The notes under the pieces were generated by a model. That model saw nothing but the letters and a program-made list of their open reading frames with translations, was not told where the DNA came from and searched no databases. Made by a program: the position numbers and the translations under genes. From contig JAKSDN010000447.1 of NCBI GenBank assembly GCA_022360075.1, positions 1 to 11,361 on the forward strand: a stretch of 11,361 bases of DNA, given 5' to 3'. This document shows positions 6,365-11,361 of the stretch, piece by piece. Origin of the DNA: Kiloniellales bacterium. GTDB taxonomy: Bacteria > Pseudomonadota > Alphaproteobacteria > Kiloniellales > JAKSDN01. How positions within the stretch are numbered: position 1 is the stretch's first letter; each line of letters starts with the position of its first letter.

Positions 6365-8059
6365 ATGCCCCGTACAAGCGAGTTGGTCGTCGATACCATG
6401 ATCGCGGCCGGTATCGAGCGCGCCTTTACCTTGCCCGGCCTGGGTGTCACCTGGTCGTTGCCAGCCTTCTCCGACCGCCGCGACGACATCGACGTGGTGC
6501 TGACGCGATCGGAGTGGATCGCCTCGGTCATGGCGCAAACCACGGGGCGCTTGACCGGCAAGCCGGCCGCGCTGATGGGCCAGGGGCCGTGGCTGACGAC
6601 CATCGGGGCGGCCGGTATCCTGGAGGCCCATTTCGCCGGATCGCCGATGCTGGTGCTGACCGAAACGTCGGACTACGACGGCTACGGGCAGATGGGCGTC
6701 TATCAGACGATGACCGGCGACTATGGCGGCGCCGACGCCATGGCCAGCCTGAAGCCGATCACCAAATACGCCACCTACGCCACCACGCCGGAAGAAGCCG
6801 TGTTCGGCGTGCAAATGGCGGTCAAGCACGCCTCCTTGCCGCGACGGGGCCCGGCCGCGGTGGTCATGAAGACGCCGATCATCCGCCAAGAGGTGCCCGA
6901 GCCGACCAAGCCGCGCCTCTACCCGACCGAGGGCTATCTGCGCGCCGTTCCGGCGAAGCCCGACGAAGCGGCGGTGCGGCGGCTGGCGGCGATGATCGAC
7001 GCGGCCGAGCGGCCCGTGTTCGTGGCCGGAAACGGCGTCGGCCAGGCCGGCGCGAGTGCCCTGCTGGAAGAGTTGGCGGAGGGCGCGGGGGTCGCGGTGG
7101 CGACCAGCTATAACGGCAAGGGCACGATCGCGGAACTGAGCCCCGTCTCCGTCGGCATGCTGGGGACATGGGGGCATCCCTGCGCCAATCGCGCGGTCGC
7201 CGCCGCCGACCTCGTCGTCATGCTCGGCGCCAGCATGGGCCCGGACTACACGCGTTTCCGCGACCCCGACCTGATTCGCCCGGGTGAGCAGAGGTTGGTC
7301 CAGGTCGATATCGACCCGCGCAACGCGGGCTGGGTCTATCCGGTGGACCTGGCGATCACGGCGGATCTCGCCGACCTTCTGGGCATGCTGCGCCAGGTCG
7401 GCCTGAAACGCGACGGCCGCGCCGCGCGGCTGGCCGCGATCACCGCCGTGCAGAAGGCAACCCGCTATGGAGTCTTGCCGTCTGTCTCCGCCCGGCAAGG
7501 CTATCTACACCATGCCGATATCGTGCGCAGCCTGCAGAGCTTTCTGACGCCCGACGACTATCTAGTGCTGGACGCCGGCGCCAACCGGATCTGGTCGACC
7601 TTCGGGCTGCGCATGCCCTATCGCGACCGCCTGCTGGTGGCGGGCGGCACCGGCATCATGGGCTGGGGGCCACCGGCCGCGGCGGCGGCAAAGCTGGTGC
7701 ACCGGGACAAGCGTGTTACCTGCCTGGCCGGCGACGGCGGCTTCATGATGACCATGCAGGTGATCTCGACTTGCGTGCAGCAGGACGCGCCGGTGGTGTT
7801 CGTCGTCGACAACAACGCCGGGCTGGGCATGGTCCGAGACAATCTGGGCGACAAGCGCATCGCCGTCGACTTCGCGGACGTCGATTTCGCCGCCGTCGCC
7901 GAGGCCATGGGCGGCCGTGGCTTGCGCGTGAACCAGGCCGACGAGCTGACCGACGCGTTGGTTGAAGCCCACCGGTTGGAACGGCCGGTGGTGATCGATG
8001 TCGCGGTCGATCCAGATGCCAGCCACCACGAGGCGGTCGACAATGCGCCCCTGCGCTGA
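6365..8059 (+). CDS. Thiamine pyrophosphate-dependent enzyme, acetolactate synthase-like
   Basis: This is a 564-residue enzyme with the three-domain ThDP architecture. In the N-terminal Pyr domain, E50 (TRSEWIA) matches the glutamate that activates the cofactor. The central domain has VFVAGNGVG (218-226) and NGKGTIAE (250-257). The C-terminal PP domain has the Mg-ThDP motif starting at GDG (456-458), with NN at 483-484, followed by LGMVRDN as in the acetolactate synthase group. The family decarboxylates 2-oxoacids or cleaves or joins 2-hydroxy carbonyl compounds. No regulatory small-subunit gene (ilvH) is adjacent, and the context is catabolic, so valine biosynthesis is unlikely. Alternatives are a 2-hydroxyacyl-CoA lyase, sulfoacetaldehyde acetyltransferase-like or 2-oxoacid decarboxylase activity; the sequence alone does not choose. 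The ribosome site is only a weak purine run (AGAGAGAG). The stop lies 17 bp inside the SDR gene. Confidence 0.92.
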   Translation: MPRTSELVVDTMIAAGIERAFTLPGLGVTWSLPAFSDRRDDIDVVLTRSEWIASVMAQTTGRLTGKPAALMGQGPWLTTIGAAGILEAHFAGSPMLVLTETSDYDGYGQMGVYQTMTGDYGGADAMASLKPITKYATYATTPEEAVFGVQMAVKHASLPRRGPAAVVMKTPIIRQEVPEPTKPRLYPTEGYLRAVPAKPDEAAVRRLAAMIDAAERPVFVAGNGVGQAGASALLEELAEGAGVAVATSYNGKGTIAELSPVSVGMLGTWGHPCANRAVAAADLVVMLGASMGPDYTRFRDPDLIRPGEQRLVQVDIDPRNAGWVYPVDLAITADLADLLGMLRQVGLKRDGRAARLAAITAVQKATRYGVLPSVSARQGYLHHADIVRSLQSFLTPDDYLVLDAGANRIWSTFGLRMPYRDRLLVAGGTGIMGWGPPAAAAAKLVHRDKRVTCLAGDGGFMMTMQVISTCVQQDAPVVFVVDNNAGLGMVRDNLGDKRIAVDFADVDFAAVAEAMGGRGLRVNQADELTDALVEAHRLERPVVIDVAVDPDASHHEAVDNAPLR

Positions 8060-8828
8060 CCGCTTCGCCGGGCGACGCGCGCTGATCACCGCCGGCGCCG
8101 GCGGGCTGGGCGAAGGCACGGCCCTGCGTCTGGCCCACGAGGGCGCGCAGGTGGCCGTCTGGGACCGAGACGCCGATGGCCTGGCGGCCCTTGTCGCACG
8201 CGCCCGGGCGGAAGGCGTCAAGCTCCTGACCCAGGCCTGTGATCTCACCGACGCCGACGGCATGGCCGAGGCCGTCCGATGGCTCGAGGAGACGTTGGGC
8301 GGCGTCGATGTACTGGTCAACAACATCGGCGGGTCGCTGCACACGCCGCAGCCCTTCCTGGATCAGACGGACGAGGATTGGGACCGTGTCATGGCCGTCA
8401 ACGTCACCGCCTGCGTGCGCGTGACCCGCGCGGTCCTGCCCGGCATGGCCACGCGCGGCTACGGGCGTATCGTCAATCTGGGCTCCAAGGCCGGGCGCTA
8501 CGGCAGCCTGTTCACTGGCGCCAATTACAGCGCCGCCAAGGGCGCGATGCAGGCCTTTACCCTGCAGATCGCGCGCGAGTTCGGGCCGCGAGGGATCACC
8601 TGCAACAGCGTCTGTCCAGGCGCGATCCTGACCGCGAGGGTCGAAAGGCTGCTGAAGGAGCGGCACAGCGAGGCCGAACGCGAGGCGGTCCTGCGGGCGA
8701 TCCCGATGCGCCGCCACGGCCGGGTGGAGGACGTGGCCGCCGCCATCGCCTTTCTCGCCTCGGAAGAGGCGGGCTTCATCACCGGAGCGGCGCTGGACGT
8801 GAACGGCGGCCAGGCGATGGCGCTCTGA
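8043..8828 (+). CDS. Classical short-chain dehydrogenase/reductase (SDR)
   Basis: This is a 261-residue NAD(P)-dependent oxidoreductase of standard length. The cofactor motif TAGAGGLG (16-23) replaces the first Gly of TGxxxGxG with Ala, a common variant. D41 after the second strand points to NAD(H). NNIG is at 93-96. The catalytic tetrad is N120, S148, Y162 and K166 (YSAAK). The C-terminus has the family's ITGAALDVNGGQ. The start at 8043 lies 16 nt inside the ThDP gene, with AGGCGG 6 nt upstream; the frame is open further upstream (7998), but that would add 15 residues unlike an SDR N-terminus. The overlap implies coupled translation with the ThDP enzyme, so this enzyme probably oxidises or reduces that enzyme's carbonyl or alcohol product. 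It could also act on the hydroxylated intermediate before cleavage. Confidence 0.93.
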   Translation: MRPCADRFAGRRALITAGAGGLGEGTALRLAHEGAQVAVWDRDADGLAALVARARAEGVKLLTQACDLTDADGMAEAVRWLEETLGGVDVLVNNIGGSLHTPQPFLDQTDEDWDRVMAVNVTACVRVTRAVLPGMATRGYGRIVNLGSKAGRYGSLFTGANYSAAKGAMQAFTLQIAREFGPRGITCNSVCPGAILTARVERLLKERHSEAEREAVLRAIPMRRHGRVEDVAAAIAFLASEEAGFITGAALDVNGGQAMAL

Positions 8829-8837
8829 CGGGCTCTC

Positions 8838-9662
8838 TCAGTCGAGCGAAATTGCCGCCTTCTCGATCAGCCGTGCCAGCTCGACCAGCCGGGGCCCCAG
8901 ATCGGCGTGGATCCGCTCCTCGGTCACGAGGGAAGCCAGTCCGCCGACATTGACCGCGTAAATCGGATAGCCGTCGGCGCGGCGAACGGCGCAGCCGGCG
9001 GAGTTCGACTCGGAAATCCAGTCGCCGATGGTCACCGCATAGCCGTGGCGCCTGGCGTCTTCGATCGCGCGCAGGGCCGCCTCGCGCTTGGCCGGCCACT
9101 CGGCCGGTTCGCTCTGCGCGGCGATCTTCTCGAACAGTTCGGCGCGGTCGGCATCGGGCAAGGCGGCCAGATAGGCCCGGCCGATCCCGGTATTGATCAT
9201 CGGCAGGCGCGACCCGACGCCGAGGCGGATCACCATGGAGGTCGCCGCGCGGCAGGCCTCGACGTAGACCATTTCGATCCCGTCGGGCGCCGCCAAATAG
9301 ACCGAAGCGCTGGCATAGTCGGCCAGTTCGCGCATCAGCGGCCGGGCGCTGTCACGTATCTCCATCTGGGCCAGCACGCTGTAGCCCAGCGACAAAACCC
9401 CCGGACCCAGGCAGTACTTCCGCGATGTCTCGTCGTAGCGCAGGTAACCCAGCTCGGTCAGCGTGAAGGTGATGCGCGAGACAGTGGCTTTCGGCAAGCC
9501 CACGGCGGCCGCGATCTCGGCGTTGCCCAGCGGACGGTTACCGGCCGGAAAGACGCGCAGCACCGACAGGCCTCTCTGCAGGGCGGTCATGAAGCGGTAG
9601 TCCTTGGCCGGCGCCGCGTCCGGGCCGGGCGGGGACGGCGGTTCACGCTTTGCTAGAGACAT
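8838..9662 (-). CDS. IclR-family transcriptional regulator
   Basis: This 274-residue protein has an N-terminal winged helix-turn-helix (about 27-85): ALQRGLSVL, then NAEIAAAVGLPKATVSRI and LGYLRYD. The C-terminal effector domain (about 95-270) has the family's GSRLPMINTGIGRAYLA stretch and a GYAVTIGDW strand. A low-complexity Pro/Ala leader precedes the DNA-binding domain. The start at 9662 has no strong ribosome site; M25 (9590), preceded by AAGGA about 10 nt away, is an alternative giving 250 residues. The gene is convergent with the SDR, with only 9 bp between stops. IclR members usually control neighbouring catabolic genes in response to a pathway metabolite, so the divergent region at 5294-5492 is its likely target; I saw no copy of those repeats in front of this gene. 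Confidence 0.94.
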   Translation of the reverse strand: MSLAKREPPSPPGPDAAPAKDYRFMTALQRGLSVLRVFPAGNRPLGNAEIAAAVGLPKATVSRITFTLTELGYLRYDETSRKYCLGPGVLSLGYSVLAQMEIRDSARPLMRELADYASASVYLAAPDGIEMVYVEACRAATSMVIRLGVGSRLPMINTGIGRAYLAALPDADRAELFEKIAAQSEPAEWPAKREAALRAIEDARRHGYAVTIGDWISESNSAGCAVRRADGYPIYAVNVGGLASLVTEERIHADLGPRLVELARLIEKAAISLD

Positions 9663-9696
9663 CGAGCCAACCGATTGTCGAACAGGAGCAGACCGA

Positions 9697-9725
9697 GTTA
9701 TATCAGCTTTGCGACAGGGGACTAA
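9697..9725 (-). promoter_or_regulatory. Candidate promoter of the IclR gene
   Basis: On the minus strand TTAGTC (9720-9725) and TATAAC (9697-9702) are 17 nt apart, about 35 nt before the ATG at 9662. The -10 box is good and the -35 partial. Confidence 0.35.
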
Positions 9726-9862
9726 ACGGCACGCGCGGTAGCGTGGTGCGGGACGTGGTCAGACCAGGGCGGTAACCGGCCGGAGTCGAGTCCGGGACCT
9801 GATGGATGGTTCGCCCTGGGGTTCATCCTTTGAGGCACCCTGGTCGAGGCCTTTTTTGGGCC

Positions 9863-9906
9863 CCCTATCCCTTGTTCGAGCTCGACGAGAACAAGACCGG
9901 ATAGGG
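9863..9906. repeat. Long imperfect inverted repeat of unknown role
   Basis: CCCTATCC (9863-9870) pairs with GGATAGGG (9899-9906), and directly inside it CTTGTTC (9871-9877) pairs with GAACAAG (9889-9895). A 3-nt bulge (9896-9898) interrupts one arm, and the loop is 11 nt. The 15 pairs are far more than expected by chance. There is no T-run after either end, so it is not a standard terminator. It lies in the gene-free stretch between the IclR gene and the transposase relic. The rest of 9726-9949 holds nothing I can support. Confidence 0.6.
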
Positions 9907-9949
9907 AACCAGGCAAAACCGGCGGCCTTCCTATAACCGATTGATTTTA

Positions 9950-9982
9950 TGGTAAATTCTTCAGGATTCGAACCTGCGATCC
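9950..9982 (-). other. tRNA 3'-end-like fragment, possible integration (att) scar
   Basis: Read on the minus strand the segment has the exact spacing of a tRNA 3' third: a 5-nt stem arm GCAGG, a 7-nt loop TTCGAAT, an arm CCTGA, a 7-nt acceptor arm AGAATTT, discriminator A, and CCA (9952-9950). Four of five T-stem pairs form, and the loop fits the T-psi-C-R-A-N-Y pattern. No anticodon arm follows upstream; the sequence turns into the IS256 relic at about 9979. It is therefore a fragment, not a working tRNA. The AT-rich acceptor arm is unusual for this GC-rich genome. A chance match to the T-arm consensus remains possible. Confidence 0.4.
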
Positions 9983-10194
9983 ACTCCACAAGCCTCTTGG
10001 AGAGGCTCGACAAGGAGATCAACCGCAGGATCAACGTCGTCGGCATCCTCCCAAACGAGGGCGCCATCACCCGCCTCTTCGGTGCCATCCTCACGGAACA
10101 GAACGACGAGTGGGCTCTGGCTCGACGATACATGTCCCTGGAAACCCTCGCCCAGATCGGCGATCCTCCGGCCGGGCCGCTCTCCGTCGCCGCC
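9979..10194 (+). pseudogene. C-terminal relic of an IS256-family (Mutator-like) transposase
   Basis: About 72 residues match the conserved C-terminal end of IS256-family DDE transposases: IHSTSLLERLDKEINRR, VVGILPNEGAITRLFGAIL, EQNDEWALARRYMSLETLA, then a decayed GDPPAGPLSVAA end. Intact proteins are about 400 residues, so the catalytic core is gone. The frame runs on past the expected stop, which is lost. The relic begins abruptly where the tRNA-like fragment ends. The sequence up to about 10270, including TACACCAAACCTTGGGACACGA, may be the old 3' end of the element. It marks past insertion and deletion just upstream of the GntR gene. Confidence 0.8.
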
Positions 10195-10315
10195 CAAGAA
10201 GCCGGAAACCTCAAACGGCTAAGACCGGCACCAAGCCGCTCTTACACCAAACCTTGGGACACGACCTCGGCCGAATGCGTCGGCTCACAAAAAGCGAGAG
10301 CACTGATATCTTCCC

Positions 10316-11023
10316 ATGACCAAGGCCGGTTCGACGCGGATACGGCATCTTGCCGATCAGATTCTGGCCCACATCCGGTCGGGCGACTATCCACCCGGTT
10401 CACGACTGCGGCAGGAAGCCCTGGCCGAGGTGTTCGCCGTCAGCCGAACGCCGATCAGAGAGGCGCTGCGGATCCTGGAAATTCAGGGGTTCGTTCGGCA
10501 TGTCCCGAACCAAGGGACAATCGTATGGGCCCCGGAGCCGCGTGAGATCCGCGAGGCTTACCAAGTGCGCGCCGAACTCGAGGGGCTCGCCGTCGAGCTT
10601 GCAACGGAGTGGATCTCCGATGCGGACATCGAAAAGCTGAAGGCTGCGAACGCCGATTTCATTCGCGTCGTTGAAGGTCCACCAGCGGGACATGAGATGG
10701 CTAAGGGGGCAAGCGAAGGTTCGCAGCCGAACTGGGTCGAGGCCAACGACGCTTTCCACGACGTCATCTTGAGGGCCAGCGGCAATCAAATCCTGCGTCG
10801 AATGATAACGGAGCTCTACGTCGGTCTCTTGCAGCCCGTCATGTTGGCGACGGTGTCCATCGAAGGCAGGCGGATGCGGGAAAACGTCGAGCAGCACAAA
10901 GCCATCGTCGCCGCGATCGAGCGCCACGACGCTGTCGAGGCGCGCCGACAGATGACGCACCACGTCAGGCGCTCCGGCGAACAGATGGTTCGGTGGCTCG
11001 AAAACAAAGACGCCGGAGGCTAG
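10316..11023 (+). CDS. GntR-family (FCD/FadR-type) transcriptional regulator
   Basis: This 235-residue protein has the GntR winged helix-turn-helix at about 10-75 (IRHLADQILAHIRSGDYPPG, then SRTPIREALRILEIQGFV, and the wing VPNQGTIV) and a C-terminal helical FCD ligand domain. Likely metal or ligand residues are D145 and H148 (NDAFH), H194 (EQHKAI) and H215/H216 (MTHHV). FCD regulators bind small carboxylic acids and leave DNA on ligand binding. An in-frame TGA at 10304-10306 leaves the ATG at 10316 as the only sensible start, yet no clear ribosome site precedes it (TATCTTCCC), so expression may be low or the natural upstream region was replaced by the IS relic. It is convergent with the cupin gene. 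Its target is unknown. Confidence 0.93.
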   Translation: MTKAGSTRIRHLADQILAHIRSGDYPPGSRLRQEALAEVFAVSRTPIREALRILEIQGFVRHVPNQGTIVWAPEPREIREAYQVRAELEGLAVELATEWISDADIEKLKAANADFIRVVEGPPAGHEMAKGASEGSQPNWVEANDAFHDVILRASGNQILRRMITELYVGLLQPVMLATVSIEGRRMRENVEQHKAIVAAIERHDAVEARRQMTHHVRRSGEQMVRWLENKDAGG

Positions 11024-11035
11024 GAAAACCCCTAG
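11020..11035. terminator. Small palindrome spanning two convergent stop codons
   Basis: CTAGG (11020-11024) and CCTAG (11031-11035) form a 5-bp stem with a 6-nt loop. It contains the TAG stops of both the GntR and cupin genes, which are 8 bp apart. The stem is too short and lacks a T-run, so a terminator role is doubtful. Confidence 0.25.
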
Positions 11036-11361
11036 TAGTCAAAGCGCTCCTGTTTGAGATCGGCGTGCTCATCCAGGTTGAATCGGCCGTCATAAATGGG
11101 GCCTTTGCCGGTCGTCGGCCCTTGATATTGGACAAACAGGATGTCGCCGCCGGTCTCCGTCTTCAGGTCCGCTTCGAAATGCGGGTCGGGATGAAAGACC
11201 ATGGTGCCGGGACCATACAGCTTGCCCCCGATATCGAACTCTCCGGAAAGAATGTACCAAACCTGGGCGAAGTAGTGGCTGTGAAGGGGGTGCCCGCCTC
11301 CAGGTGCATAGCGCAGCACCCCAGCATTCGGCTCCGTCGGACGCTCGGGGCGAGGGTGGAA
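11032..11361 (-). CDS. Cupin-domain protein, 5' end beyond the window
   Basis: The frame is open to the window edge, giving about 109 visible residues; the GTG at 11319 is a possible internal start but the open frame and sequence upstream suggest a longer protein. Cupin motif 1 is APGGGHPLHSHYFAQVWYIL, with the metal-binding HxH pair; the Glu usually found next is Gln. Motif 2 is YGPGTMVFHPDPHFE, with the PG turn and third His. The fold is a small beta barrel that binds a metal and a small acid or sugar, often as an isomerase, decarboxylase, dioxygenase or ligand sensor. No further domain is visible before the C-terminal QERFDY. Function is not assignable. It ends 8 bp from the GntR stop. Confidence 0.82.
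   Translation of the reverse strand, partial: FHPRPERPTEPNAGVLRYAPGGGHPLHSHYFAQVWYILSGEFDIGGKLYGPGTMVFHPDPHFEADLKTETGGDILFVQYQGPTTGKGPIYDGRFNLDEHADLKQERFDY

Noticed and set aside
6284..7498. Minus-strand open frame of 404 codons opposite the ThDP gene
   Set aside because: Antisense to a gene with complete family motifs; the translation is Arg/Gly/His-rich low complexity, typical of a shadow frame in GC-rich DNA.
7743..8717. Minus-strand open frame of 324 codons opposite the ThDP/SDR junction
   Set aside because: Antisense to two well-supported genes, with no recognisable motif.
9863..9906. Rho-independent terminator for the IclR gene or a tRNA
   Set aside because: No T-run follows the stem on either strand, and it lies upstream of the IclR gene rather than after it.
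9759..10214. Minus-strand open frame of 151 codons across the scar region
   Set aside because: It runs antisense through the IS256 relic and across the tRNA-like fragment and hairpin, and its translation shows no family features.
10195..10545. Continuation of the transposase relic frame into the GntR gene
   Set aside because: The match to IS256 transposases ends at about 10194; the rest is lost-stop read-through in the wrong frame of the regulator.
1..11361. CRISPR array, complete insertion sequence, rRNA or complete tRNA
   Set aside because: No regularly spaced repeats, no intact transposase with terminal repeats, and no full cloverleaf or rRNA-like sequence were seen on reading both strands.

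Overview
The window is GC-rich proteobacterial DNA. The dense gene packing, the tripartite tricarboxylate transporter (TTT/Bug) genes and the IclR/GntR regulators suggest an alphaproteobacterium or a related soil or marine proteobacterium; this is inference, because no rRNA or other taxonomic marker is present. By eye, the core (about 1,320-9,660) is more GC-rich than the two flanks, so the window looks like a catabolic cassette between accessory segments.

Layout. (1) Positions 1-1190, plus strand: the 3' part of an argininosuccinate lyase/fumarase-superfamily gene whose start lies outside the window. (2) Positions 5293 down to 1320, minus strand: an operon tctC-tctB-tctA-epimerase, that is, a secreted solute-binding protein, the small and large membrane subunits of a TTT transporter, and an extended-SDR sugar epimerase/dehydrogenase coupled by an ATGA overlap. 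(3) Positions 5294-5492: a 199-bp divergent control region with two inverted repeats and back-to-back candidate promoters. (4) Positions 5493-8828, plus strand: an operon of a PhyH-type Fe(II)/2-oxoglutarate dioxygenase, a ThDP-dependent acetolactate-synthase-like enzyme, and a classical SDR that overlaps the ThDP gene by 17 bp. (5) Positions 9662 down to 8838, minus strand: an IclR-family regulator, convergent with the SDR. (6) Positions 9663-10315: a scar-like region with a long imperfect hairpin, a tRNA-3'-end-like fragment and a C-terminal relic of an IS256-family transposase. (7) Positions 10316-11023, plus strand: a GntR/FCD regulator. (8) Positions 11361 down to 11032, minus strand: a cupin protein truncated by the window edge.

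How the genes may work together (inference). The transporter imports an organic acid. The dioxygenase, ThDP enzyme and SDR form a short oxidative route: hydroxylation, C-C cleavage or decarboxylation, then oxidation or reduction of the carbonyl product. The adjacent IclR protein is the natural candidate for controlling both divergent operons. The order hydroxylase, ThDP lyase, dehydrogenase resembles the logic of alpha-oxidation (PhyH then 2-hydroxyacyl-CoA lyase), but the substrate cannot be read from the sequence. The lyase, GntR and cupin genes at the flanks may or may not belong to the same pathway.
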